From positions 62,001 through 126,000 of the forward strand of contig NZ_WNKX01000017.1 of assembly GCF_009720745.1 (NCBI RefSeq): a DNA stretch of 64,000 nucleotides, read 5' to 3'. The DNA is from Massilia eburnea (GTDB lineage Bacteria; Pseudomonadota; Gammaproteobacteria; Burkholderiales; Burkholderiaceae_D). Within the stretch, counting starts at the first letter, position 1, and the number at the start of each line of letters is the position of its first letter. The notes below the pieces were generated by a model. It worked only from the letters and a program-made list of their open reading frames with translations. It searched no databases and had not been told where the DNA came from. Of this stretch, positions 35,616 through 43,925 are shown piece by piece. Made by a program: the position numbers and the translations under genes.

Positions 35616-36920
35616 ATGAATCGCCTGTTTTTCCGCTTTTTTATACTGGTGATGCTGTCCATCAGTGCGGCGGCATTCATCGTCTATTTCGCGATCAATC
35701 GCCTGTTTGGCGATCCGCTGGATTCGATCGCGCGGCGCCAGGCCGCAGCCCAGATCTTCCTCCTCGAGCAGTACATCGACCAGGCGCCGGCCGACGAATG
35801 GCTGGACCGCCTGAACCGCGTGCGCGAAGTGTCGGGCGTACGCTTTGAGCTGGTGCCGCTGTCCGAAGTGCGCAAGCAGATCTCCGGCCAGGATGCGGCA
35901 GGCTTCGAGCGCGGCGGCGTGGTGCTGGATATCGGCCGCAAGGCCTTCTACCGGCGCGTTGACCTGGTCGGCGAGCGCTATATCGGCAGTAATGACGAAG
36001 CGCTGGTGGCGCAGGACCTGCCGATCGATATCGGTTTTGCACTGTCGATGGAGGCCGTACGCTACCTGATCGTGGCGCTGGTGCTGCTGATTCCTATCGC
36101 CGCCTGGTCCCGCTCGCACTGGCAGGGATTGCAGCAGCTGTCTGACGTGGCGGACCGCTTCGGCGGCGGCGAACTGGGGGCACGGGCGCATATGGAGCCG
36201 GAAGACAGCATTTACCCGCTGGCCGAACGCATCAACCACATGGCCGACCGCATCGAACGCCTGCTCGACTCGCAGCGCAACCTGCTGCATTCGGTGGGAC
36301 ATGAAATCCGCACGCCGATCGCGCGCCTGGAGTTCGCGCTGGAACTGCTGCGCGACGTGGCGGAGAATCCTGCGCTGGACAAGCGCATCAACGCCATGGA
36401 AGGCGACCTGCGCGAACTCAAAGAGCTGGTCAACGAGCTGCTGGGCATGACTCGCCTGGACGCCGAGCCGCACCTGCAGCGCAAGCGCTTCGACCTGGGC
36501 TCGGCCCTGGCCCATTGCAGCGAGACCCTGCCGCCGTCCGAAGGCATGGCGCTGGAAATGGAGTTGGGTGAAAAGCTGGGCCAGATCAATGGCGAGCAGC
36601 GCTTGCTGGAGCGCGCCGTCGGCAACCTGCTGCGTAATGCATTGAAGTACGGGACGCATACGGTGCGCCTGTCGGCAGTGCGCATGAATGACGTGGTACA
36701 GGTGGCCGTTGAGGACGACGGTCCCGGCATCCCCTATGCAGAACGCGAGCGCGTCTTCGAACCATTCTACCGTCTGGACCGCAGCCGCGACCGCAACACG
36801 GGCGGCTTTGGCCTCGGCCTGTCGATCGCGCGCAAGGCGGTGGAACTGCACGGCGGCACGCTGGCGGTTGGTACCTCCGCGCTGGGCGGCGCGCGCTTCA
36901 CCATCACCCTGCCGGGCTAG
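35616..36920 (+). CDS. rstB: RstB-like sensor histidine kinase
   Basis: A 434-residue kinase from the ATG of MNRLFFRFFILVM (35616). Two membrane helices (about 7-27 and 148-165) bracket a 120-residue periplasmic domain of the RstB type (DSIARRQAAAQIFLLEQYI, SGVRFELVPLSEVRKQ). A HAMP region follows, then H229 in SVGHEIRTPIARLEFALELL, N box LLRNALKYG, G1 VEDDGPGIP and G2 GFGLGLSIARKAVELHGG. It should phosphorylate the RstA-like regulator encoded at 33.1 kb. Its stop overlaps the stop of the convergent yihY gene within one CTAG. Confidence 0.87.
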   Translation: MNRLFFRFFILVMLSISAAAFIVYFAINRLFGDPLDSIARRQAAAQIFLLEQYIDQAPADEWLDRLNRVREVSGVRFELVPLSEVRKQISGQDAAGFERGGVVLDIGRKAFYRRVDLVGERYIGSNDEALVAQDLPIDIGFALSMEAVRYLIVALVLLIPIAAWSRSHWQGLQQLSDVADRFGGGELGARAHMEPEDSIYPLAERINHMADRIERLLDSQRNLLHSVGHEIRTPIARLEFALELLRDVAENPALDKRINAMEGDLRELKELVNELLGMTRLDAEPHLQRKRFDLGSALAHCSETLPPSEGMALEMELGEKLGQINGEQRLLERAVGNLLRNALKYGTHTVRLSAVRMNDVVQVAVEDDGPGIPYAERERVFEPFYRLDRSRDRNTGGFGLGLSIARKAVELHGGTLAVGTSALGGARFTITLPG

Positions 36921-37828
36921 CAAGCGGTCTTGGTCTGCAGGCGATGCGGCGGTTTGTTCTCCTCGCCGCGCCCAATCCGTTCGAATTCGGAGATAACCTG
37001 GGCGCCGAACAGCAGCAAGGTCGCGCCAATCTCCAGGCTGAACATCACCACGATGGCGGTCGTCATCGAGCCGTACACCAGGTTCACCTGCGACAGGGTG
37101 GAGAAATACCAGACCAGCACATGGCGCGCCACTTCCCACAGCGCCGTCGCGGTAGCGCCGCCGATCAGCGCATGCGCACAGGACAGGCGCCCGACCGGCA
37201 TCACCAGGTAGATTGAACTCAGCATGAGCACCTCGCCTGCCAGCCCCAGCAGGTAGAGCAACACGCCGGAAAGACCGTGCAGCGACCACTCATAGCCGAA
37301 CAGGTACACGCTTTCCTTGCCGATCACTTGCAAGCTGCCTGCAACAAGGGTCATCACCAGTGCACCAATGCCAAGGAAGAGGATGTAGCAATACGGCAGG
37401 ATGGCCGACACCAGGTAATGCCGGCGGCGCACGCGGGCACGGTGCAGGAAGATGAAGCACATCGCATTTTCCAGCACCGAGAAGGCCAGCGAACTGAAGA
37501 ACAGCATCACCAGCACCAGGGCCCAGCCGACGAGTTCGCGATGCTCGAGGAAATGGCCGACCTCAGCCACCACGGCCTGGGACTGGCCGGGGATCAGCCA
37601 TTCCAGGTAGCGGCCAATAATTTGCAGCAGCTCCTGCTGCGGAATCACGTGCGACAGCGCCACCACCACCAGCATCAGCAGCGGAACGATGGACAGCAGC
37701 GAGTAATAGGCGACGGCGCCCGCCAGCAGCAAACCCTGGTTAGCCTTGAAACCCTTCAGGCATCGTAGTGCAAAGCCCAGGGGATGCTCCAGCACAAAAG
37801 CCACCGCCCTGTGCTTGAGTATTCGCAT
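36917..37828 (-). CDS. YihY/BrkB-family inner-membrane protein
   Basis: A 303-residue protein with about six transmembrane helices. The family signature GLLLAGAVAYYSLLSIVPLLMLVVVAL lies at residues 32-58, followed by SSLAFSVLENAMCFIFLHRARVRRRHYLVSAI and YGSMTTAIVVMFSLEIGATLLLFGAQVISEFER near the C-terminus. Long mis-annotated as RNase BN, these proteins are of unknown transport or envelope function. It lies 14 bases downstream of the periplasmic binding protein gene in the same direction. Confidence 0.9.
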   Translation of the reverse strand: MRILKHRAVAFVLEHPLGFALRCLKGFKANQGLLLAGAVAYYSLLSIVPLLMLVVVALSHVIPQQELLQIIGRYLEWLIPGQSQAVVAEVGHFLEHRELVGWALVLVMLFFSSLAFSVLENAMCFIFLHRARVRRRHYLVSAILPYCYILFLGIGALVMTLVAGSLQVIGKESVYLFGYEWSLHGLSGVLLYLLGLAGEVLMLSSIYLVMPVGRLSCAHALIGGATATALWEVARHVLVWYFSTLSQVNLVYGSMTTAIVVMFSLEIGATLLLFGAQVISEFERIGRGEENKPPHRLQTKTAC

Positions 37829-37842
37829 CGCCCCATTCTACG

Positions 37843-39492
37843 CTAGTGAACGATATCGACGTAGCGCCAGTTGGTTAGCTCGACCGGGTGCCGTTTGTAA
37901 TTTTTCAGCCAGGGTTGCTGGATGTCGGCCGAAATCGGATGAATCAGCAGCACCCAGGGATTGTAGGCGTGGATCAGCTGGTTCATCTCGCGATAGATGG
38001 CATTGCGCTCCGGACCGTCGCTGAGCTGAGTCGCTTTCTCATAGCGGATGTTGTATTCCGGCAGGTTGAAACGGGCGTAATTGGCGCGGCCGCTATTCGG
38101 CCCATACAGCAGCTGGTAGAAGTTTTCCCCATCCGGGAAATCGGCGACCCAGTTGGTTTCGAACATCTGCACCTTGCCCAGGCGGCTGGCCTTGATGATC
38201 TCGGTCTTCTTGTCGGTTTTAAAGCTGACGCGGATGCCGAGTGCATTCAGGTTCTTGCGCCACAGTTCGTCACGCAGGCGTCCCACCATGGTCGGCTCGC
38301 TGTGCATGAGCAGCGCCAGCGGCTGGCCGTTGGGCAGGGTACGGAAGCCGTCCTTACCGACCTTATAGCCGAAGCGGTCGAGCAAGGCTTTGGCCAGCTT
38401 CGGGTTGTAGCTGATCGGGCTGCGGTAGTTCGGGTCATAGCCGAGCACATTGGGCGGCAGCGGGCTCTGGGCGGGAATGGCGAGGCCTTTCTTGAGCAGG
38501 CTGATGTCTTCCGGACCGTTATAGCCGAGGGCGATGGCACGTCGCAGGGCGACCTTTTCCTTGCTGTAGCCCCCGATCACCGGGTCGTCCATGTTCATCC
38601 ACATGTAATATGTCTGCAGCACCGGGAAGGGGGCCAGCACCATGCCGCGTGCGGCCAGCTCTTTTTTCAGCACCGGCTGCGAGGAAGCCGGGTCGAGCAC
38701 CATGTCGCGCATCGATTCCGGCACCTGCTCGATATAGTCGAATTCGCCGTTCAGGAAGCCCAGCACGCGCGACTGGTATTCCTCCATGATCTTGACTTCG
38801 ACCTTGTCGACCATGGGCAGGTGCTTGCCTTGCCAGACTTGCAGGTAGCCCTTGTTGGCGGCCAGCGTGATCTTGTCGCTGCGCTTCCATTGCTCCATGG
38901 TGAAGGGCCCGCTGCCGACGGGGTGGTTGCCGACCTGGCTGCCGTAGACGTCGGTCACCTCCTTGGCGACGGCGCCGGTGGCCGGCAATGCCAGGTAGAA
39001 CAGCAGGCTGGGATCGGGTTCTTTCAGGGTCAGGCGCAGGGTGTATTTGTCGAGCGTGCGCAGGTCGGCCAGTTTGCCGTCGAACATGAAGGCCCAGGGC
39101 GATTTCAGGGCGGGATCGAGCAGGCGCTCGATGGCGAATTTGTAGTCCGCCGCCGTAACTTCGCGCTTCTTTCCGCTAAATGCAGGATCATCGGCGAAGA
39201 ACATGCCTGGCCGCACGTGCATGGTCCAAACCTTGCCGCTGGCGTCGCTGGTCGGCATCTCGCGCAGGCCGCTTGGCACCAGCTTGACCGGGCGCGCATC
39301 GTAGTCGTAGCGCAGCATGGGTTCGAACAGGTTTTCCAGCAGGCTCAGACTGGCGATGTCGGAGGCGACGGCCGGGTCGAGGCCGGTTTCGCCCGTCGAA
39401 AGGAAGGCGTGCAGGACTTTGTCGGCCGCCATTGCGGTCGGCGCGATGGCAGCGAAAGCGAGGGTAGCGGCGAAAACGCGAAGTCTTTTCAT
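37843..39492 (-). CDS. Peptide-type ABC transporter substrate-binding protein (SBP family 5)
   Basis: A 549-residue periplasmic protein with a signal peptide (residues 1-22, cleavage after TAMA). Family 5 features are VLHAFLSTGETGLDPAVASDIASLSLLENLFEPML, WTMHVRPGMFFADDPAF, DYKFAIERLLDP, HPVGSGPFTMEQW, ALRRAIALGYN and the C-terminal NQLIHAYNPWVLLIHP. It should deliver an oligopeptide-like ligand to an ABC permease. No permease or ATPase genes are beside it; the next gene downstream is yihY. It may work with a transporter elsewhere, or in a ligand-scavenging role. Confidence 0.9.
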   Translation of the reverse strand: MKRLRVFAATLAFAAIAPTAMAADKVLHAFLSTGETGLDPAVASDIASLSLLENLFEPMLRYDYDARPVKLVPSGLREMPTSDASGKVWTMHVRPGMFFADDPAFSGKKREVTAADYKFAIERLLDPALKSPWAFMFDGKLADLRTLDKYTLRLTLKEPDPSLLFYLALPATGAVAKEVTDVYGSQVGNHPVGSGPFTMEQWKRSDKITLAANKGYLQVWQGKHLPMVDKVEVKIMEEYQSRVLGFLNGEFDYIEQVPESMRDMVLDPASSQPVLKKELAARGMVLAPFPVLQTYYMWMNMDDPVIGGYSKEKVALRRAIALGYNGPEDISLLKKGLAIPAQSPLPPNVLGYDPNYRSPISYNPKLAKALLDRFGYKVGKDGFRTLPNGQPLALLMHSEPTMVGRLRDELWRKNLNALGIRVSFKTDKKTEIIKASRLGKVQMFETNWVADFPDGENFYQLLYGPNSGRANYARFNLPEYNIRYEKATQLSDGPERNAIYREMNQLIHAYNPWVLLIHPISADIQQPWLKNYKRHPVELTNWRYVDIVH

Positions 39493-39587
39493 GCGGCAGA
39501 AGCATAAGCCAGAGCACGGCGATACGCCAGCTTATAACTTTTTTACCCTATACTTTCGCTGCAAAAACCATCATAAGAGCTGCATCC

Positions 39588-40826
39588 ATGTCCCTTAACT
39601 ATATCTGGTCCGGCTTTTTCCTCGTTGGCTTCGCCGCCGCCATCCTGCAATGGCTGTTCACTGGCGACACGGAGATTTTCAAGAAGGTCATCGACGGCAC
39701 GTTCGATTCCGCCAAATCGGCGGTGATGGAAATCGCCCTGCCATTGGCAGGCATCATGACGCTGTGGCTTGGCTTGATGAACGTTGGCGAAAAGGCGGGC
39801 GCCATCGGCTGGCTGGCAAAAATCATTTCACCGTTCTTTTCGCGCATCTTCCCGGAAGTGCCGAAAGACCACCCGGCCACCGGCCATATGGTGATGAATT
39901 TCTCGGCCAACCTGCTCGGCCTGGACAACGCGGCAACCCCGTTCGGCCTGAAAGCAATGGAAAGCTTGCAGACCCTGAACCCGAACAAGGATACCGCCAG
40001 CAATGCGCAGATCATGTTCCTGGTGCTGCACACGTCCGGGCTGACGCTGATCCCGCTGGCCATCATGGCGCAGCGCGCTATTCTCGGTGCGGCCGATCCG
40101 TCGGATATCTTCATCCCTTGCATCATTGCAACCTATGTGGCCACCCTGGTCGGCATCATAGCGGTCTCAATCCGCCAGCGCATCAACCTGTTCGACAAGG
40201 TGGTGCTGGGCTGGCTGGGGGGCATGACCGCAGCCATCGGCGGCTTGATCTTCTATTTCACACACTACCTGAGCCGCGACCAGATCGAAGTGGTGTCCAA
40301 GGTGGCCAGCAACCTGATCCTGATCGCCATCATTTCCGCCTTCCTGATCGGCGCACTGCGCAAGAGAGTGAATGTCTACGAAGCCTTTATTGAAGGCGCC
40401 AAGGGCGGCATCCAGACCTCGCTCACCGTCATCCCTTACCTGGTGGGCATGCTGGTCGCGATCAGCGTGATCCGTAATGCTGGCGTGCTGGGTATGATCA
40501 TGGATGGCGCAAACTGGACGCTGGCCAAGCTTGGCCTGGCGACGGATTTCGTTCCGTCACTGCCAACCGCGCTGATGCGCCCCTTCAGCGGCAGCGGCTC
40601 GCGCGCGCTGATGATCGATGCGATGAAAACCTATGGACCGGATTCCTTCGTAGGCCGCCTGGCCTGCATGTTCCAGGGCTCGGCCGATACCACCTTCTAC
40701 ATCGTTGCCCTGTATTTCGGCTCGGTCGGCATCCGCAAGACGCGCTATGCGATTTCCTGCGGTCTGATCGCGGATTGCGCCGGTGTGCTGGCCGCGATTG
40801 CCGTTGCCTACGTCTTCTTCGGATAG
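39588..40826 (+). CDS. SpmA-SpmB fusion, nucleoside-recognition (Gate) domain membrane protein
   Basis: A 412-residue polytopic protein. The N-terminal half (to about 205) reads like spore maturation protein SpmA (MEIALPLAGIMTLWLGLMNVGEKAGAIGWLAKIISPFFSRIFPEVP, MNFSANLLGLDNAATPFGLKAM). The C-terminal half resembles SpmB (GAKGGIQTSLTVIPYLVGMLVAISVIRNAGVLG, MRPFSGSGSRALMIDAM, FQGSADTTFYIVALYFGSVGIRKTRY). Both carry Gate domains, suggesting small-molecule transport. In Bacillus the separate spmA and spmB genes follow dacB; here the fusion precedes a dacB-type gene by 8 bases. The organism is not a spore former, so the role must differ. Confidence 0.9.
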   Translation: MSLNYIWSGFFLVGFAAAILQWLFTGDTEIFKKVIDGTFDSAKSAVMEIALPLAGIMTLWLGLMNVGEKAGAIGWLAKIISPFFSRIFPEVPKDHPATGHMVMNFSANLLGLDNAATPFGLKAMESLQTLNPNKDTASNAQIMFLVLHTSGLTLIPLAIMAQRAILGAADPSDIFIPCIIATYVATLVGIIAVSIRQRINLFDKVVLGWLGGMTAAIGGLIFYFTHYLSRDQIEVVSKVASNLILIAIISAFLIGALRKRVNVYEAFIEGAKGGIQTSLTVIPYLVGMLVAISVIRNAGVLGMIMDGANWTLAKLGLATDFVPSLPTALMRPFSGSGSRALMIDAMKTYGPDSFVGRLACMFQGSADTTFYIVALYFGSVGIRKTRYAISCGLIADCAGVLAAIAVAYVFFG

Positions 40827-40834
40827 GATCTTTC

Positions 40835-42352
40835 ATGCGCAGACTGCTGCTTGCCTCACTGTTCGCCGCGATCGGCGCTTCCGCCCAGGCGGCGCTGCCG
40901 GAGCCCATTGCCCGCCTCGCCGCCGAGAAGGGCATTCCCGAGGATGCCATTGGCGTGCTGGTGCTGCGCGGTGACCAGGTGCTGGTGTCGAATGAGGCCG
41001 CGCGCGCGTTCACGCCTGCGTCAACGATGAAGCTGTTCACCACCATGGTGGGACTCGAAGTGCTGGGGCCTCAATTCCGCGGCCGTACCGAATTGCGTAC
41101 GAGCGGCCAGGTATCCGGCGGCGTACTGCATGGCGACCTGGTGCTGCGCGGCGGGGCCGATGTCGACCTGACCGCCGATGCCTTCACGCATATGCTGGAA
41201 AAGCTGCGCACCAGGGGCATCCGCAAAATTGAAGGTAACCTGATGCTGGACCGGCAGCTGTGGCAGCCAGCGCGCGCCGATGCCGGCGCGCCGCCTTTCG
41301 ATGAAGCACCGGAGGCCTACTACAACCTGATCCCCGATGCGCTGCTGCTGAACATGAATTTGCTGACGCTCGACATCACCTCCGATTCGACGTCGATCAA
41401 AGCCAGCGCCTTGCCGGAGTTGGACAATGTGCGCGTGCGCTCCGACATGACACTGGTGAATACAGACTGCTCACGGTGGGAAGAAGGCTGGAAGGTGCCC
41501 GAATATATCCGCAGCGGCTCGCGCGTGACCGTGGTCCTGAAAGGAACCTTCCCCCGCAATTGCAGCAAGACCAATGTCGTCAACGTACTGGATCGGACCG
41601 ACTACGCCGAGCGCCTGTTCCGTGCCACGTGGGAGCGGCTGGGCGGGCGCTTTACCGGCAAGGCTTACGAGGTCTCCGCCGGCGAATCGCAAGCCTACAG
41701 CAGCCTTCCATCAATCCTGCTGGCCGAGCACGTGAGCCGTTCGCTGCCCGAACTGGTTCGCGATACCAACAAATCGTCCGACAATGGGCTAGCGCGTACC
41801 ATCTTCCTGAGCCTGGGCAGCCTGCAGGCCGATCCCCAGCTGGGCAGCCGCCCGGTCAGCGATGCCTCGCCGGCGGAAATCCCAGGCGGCGCCGAAGCAG
41901 CGCCAGCGCCAATGAGTACCAACGCCCGCTCGGAAATGATGGTCCGCAACTGGCTGCGCGCCCACGGCATCGACGACAACGGCATGGTGTTCGAGAACGG
42001 CTCCGGCTTGTCACGCGCAGAGCGCTACAGCCCTGAGCAGATGGCGGGCTTGCTGAAGGCTGCACAGAAGTCGCTGTGGGCCCCGGAATTCCTTACCAGC
42101 CTGCCGATTGCCGCCATCGACGGCACCATGAAGCGCCGCCTGAAGGACAGCCCGGCCGCGCTGCATGCCCGGATGAAAACCGGTTCGCTGAAAAACGTCA
42201 TCTCGGCGGCAGGCTACGTGCCGGACGCCGAGGGCCAGCAGTGCATCGTCGTCGTGATGGTCAACCACGAGCGCGCCAGCAATGGCAACGGCCGTGCTAT
42301 CGTCGACGGTTTGATAGACTGGGTTGCACGCGCAGATGGCAAAGAAAAGTAA
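40835..42352 (+). CDS. dacB: D-alanyl-D-alanine carboxypeptidase/endopeptidase (PBP4, DacB type)
   Basis: A 505-residue class C penicillin-binding protein started at ATG 40835, with an AGGA ribosome site and a signal peptide (about residues 1-19). Active-site motifs are SxxK S63-T-M-K66 (PASTMKLFTT), SDN in KSSDNGLAR and KTG in MKTGSLKNVISAAGYV. The long insert between SxxK and SDN (TELRTSGQVSGGVLHGDLVLRGGADVDL ... NLIPDALLLNMN) is typical of PBP4. It removes the terminal D-Ala or cuts D,D-crosslinks in the periplasm. It lies just after spmAB, and its last 17 bases overlap the DUF2939 gene. Confidence 0.94.
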   Translation: MRRLLLASLFAAIGASAQAALPEPIARLAAEKGIPEDAIGVLVLRGDQVLVSNEAARAFTPASTMKLFTTMVGLEVLGPQFRGRTELRTSGQVSGGVLHGDLVLRGGADVDLTADAFTHMLEKLRTRGIRKIEGNLMLDRQLWQPARADAGAPPFDEAPEAYYNLIPDALLLNMNLLTLDITSDSTSIKASALPELDNVRVRSDMTLVNTDCSRWEEGWKVPEYIRSGSRVTVVLKGTFPRNCSKTNVVNVLDRTDYAERLFRATWERLGGRFTGKAYEVSAGESQAYSSLPSILLAEHVSRSLPELVRDTNKSSDNGLARTIFLSLGSLQADPQLGSRPVSDASPAEIPGGAEAAPAPMSTNARSEMMVRNWLRAHGIDDNGMVFENGSGLSRAERYSPEQMAGLLKAAQKSLWAPEFLTSLPIAAIDGTMKRRLKDSPAALHARMKTGSLKNVISAAGYVPDAEGQQCIVVVMVNHERASNGNGRAIVDGLIDWVARADGKEK

Positions 42353-42836
42353 GTCGATTGGAACCGCAGTACTGGCCGCCGCCGTGGCAGTAGCGGCCTA
42401 TTGGTATTGGTCACCACTGCTGGTCATGCACCAGATGAAGGAAGCGGTTCGCACGCATGACGTGGAGGCCTTCAATCGCCACGTGGATTTCCCTGCGCTG
42501 CGGGAAAACATGAAAGACAATATCGCAGGCAGGCCGGGCGATGGTGCGCTCGATGGCCTGGGGCGTTTGCTGGGCGGGGTAGTGGTCGATGCGCTGGTGC
42601 GTCCGGAAGCGGTGATGTTCGTGCTGGAGCACGGCGATTTCGCGAAACAGAAGCGCCGCGACGAACCTGTCGCCGAAGCCCCGCGCGAGGAGGCGCCGCC
42701 GCCGGGCGAAAACAAGCCGAAATGGGTAACGGAGCGTGAAGGCATCAACCGCTTCGTCGTCCACAACGACAAGATATCCCTGGTCCTGGTGCGCAACGGC
42801 TTCGCGGACTGGAAGCTGTCCGAGCTTCGTTTATGA
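42336..42836 (+). CDS. DUF2939-family membrane-anchored protein
   Basis: A 166-residue protein from the ATG of MAKKSKSIGTAVLAAA (42336), inside the end of dacB; a TTG four codons upstream is also in frame. One N-terminal helix (about residues 9-28) is followed by an extracytoplasmic domain with the DUF2939 pattern SPLLVMHQMKEAVRTHDVEAFNRHVDFPALRENMKDNI and a Pro/Glu-rich linker. Family function unknown. It is coupled to dacB and ends with a 6-base convergent overlap with the next gene. Confidence 0.8.
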   Translation: MAKKSKSIGTAVLAAAVAVAAYWYWSPLLVMHQMKEAVRTHDVEAFNRHVDFPALRENMKDNIAGRPGDGALDGLGRLLGGVVVDALVRPEAVMFVLEHGDFAKQKRRDEPVAEAPREEAPPPGENKPKWVTEREGINRFVVHNDKISLVLVRNGFADWKLSELRL

Positions 42837-43298
42837 CGCAGGAAGCGCTTTTCGTGTCGCCCAAACGATCGGAAGGCTGAACAGGAAGATGTGCGACAGG
42901 ATGTCCATGCCCCATGAGAACGCATTGAACGTTACGGGGCGCGGGAACGCCGATAGCGGCAGCACCACCAGCCGCATGATGAAGAACACCAGCAGTCCAT
43001 AGCCTGCGGCGGCCAGCATCGGGCTGGCGGCCAAGGCCGGCATGCGCCTGGCCGCCACGAAGAAAGCCGCCATCCACATGAAACTCAGGGCGAAATGGCA
43101 AGCCAGGCCGATTGCGGCGGCGGTTGTGCCGCCTGTGAACGCGGCCTGCCCCAGTGCCCCGCTGGCGACAACCTGCAGCAGCCGCTCCGGTGGCGTCCCC
43201 CGTAAGGCGGCAAACGACATCGCGAACAGGATATCCAACAGCCCGCCCAGCGCGCCGCCGGTCAGGATTGCTCGTGTCATGGACCAGGGCTGTCGCAT
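42831..43298 (-). CDS. Four-helix membrane protein of unknown function
   Basis: A 155-residue protein with about four transmembrane helices (ILTGGALGGLLDILFAMSFAAL, GTTAAAIGLACHFALSFMWMAAFFVAARR, MLAAAGYGLLVFFIMRLVVLPL, ILSHIFLFSLPIVWATR). Glycine-rich first helix and overall plan resemble YagU/DUF1440-like proteins, but no firm family can be given. It is the last gene of the murein-salvage operon, 15 bases after the dipeptidase, and its stop overlaps the DUF2939 gene. A passenger or an envelope role are both possible. Confidence 0.65.
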   Translation of the reverse strand: MRQPWSMTRAILTGGALGGLLDILFAMSFAALRGTPPERLLQVVASGALGQAAFTGGTTAAAIGLACHFALSFMWMAAFFVAARRMPALAASPMLAAAGYGLLVFFIMRLVVLPLSAFPRPVTFNAFSWGMDILSHIFLFSLPIVWATRKALPAS

Positions 43299-43313
43299 AT
43301 TGGCCGTCTCCTT

Positions 43314-43925
43314 CTAAAGGACGCGTGTGTAGTCGCGGCGCACCGCTACCCGGTCGCCGCAGTCGAAATGCCACCATTCTGTCTTGATGCCGGTGAAGCC
43401 TGCCTGGACCATCGCGTCGCGCAGCAACCGGCGGTTGGCCGCCTGGGCGGCGCTCAGCTCACCGCTCGCGAGATGCCTGGCCTCGAGCGCAGGGTGGGAA
43501 AGTTCGGTCATATCGTCAAAAGCCGTTCCCATGTCCAGCTCCTGCCCGGAGGGGCCAAGGAGGGTGATGTCGACCGCCATACCGAAGGAGTGGATCGAGC
43601 CGCGCTCCGGCGGCGCCAGGTACATCTGCAGGCTTGTTCCGTCCAGCGCTTCCCACAGTTCCTCCTGCACGCGGTGCGGGCGCAGGGCGTCCAGCAGCAA
43701 GGCCTGGTGGCCCGGCGCATGCTGCGCCAGCCAGGCCACCACCCGCTCGATGGCGGCCGCTGCATCGCGGTGCAGCCAGGCGCAGTCGAGTGGAGAATAC
43801 AGGTCGCGGCCGACGAAGTTGTCGGGCCCGGCGTAACGTAGATCCACGGCGATGCCGGCAATGCTGCTCAAATGGCGGAAAGCGGCATGGCCCGCGACGT
43901 CTTCGCTGCGGATGGTGTTGGCCAT
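43314..43925 (-). CDS. ddpX: D-alanyl-D-alanine dipeptidase (VanX/DdpX, M15D)
   Basis: A 203-residue zinc dipeptidase from the ATG of MANTIRSEDVAGHAAF (43925), which overlaps the upstream stop as TAATG; the longer frame runs into the amidase gene and is rejected. VanX features are VDLRYAGPDNFVG, LLDALRPHRVQEELW with the key Arg, zinc motif SIHSFGMAVDITL and EWWHFD near the C-terminus. No signal peptide, so it should cleave D-Ala-D-Ala in the cytoplasm, as E. coli DdpX does, to recover D-alanine. In this murein-recycling context salvage rather than vancomycin resistance is the sensible role. Confidence 0.92.
   Translation of the reverse strand: MANTIRSEDVAGHAAFRHLSSIAGIAVDLRYAGPDNFVGRDLYSPLDCAWLHRDAAAAIERVVAWLAQHAPGHQALLLDALRPHRVQEELWEALDGTSLQMYLAPPERGSIHSFGMAVDITLLGPSGQELDMGTAFDDMTELSHPALEARHLASGELSAAQAANRRLLRDAMVQAGFTGIKTEWWHFDCGDRVAVRRDYTRVL

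Noticed and set aside
43314..43925. Vancomycin-resistance gene (vanX)
   Set aside because: No vanH, vanA or two-component vanRS is present; a Gram-negative wall-salvage operon explains a dipeptidase better.
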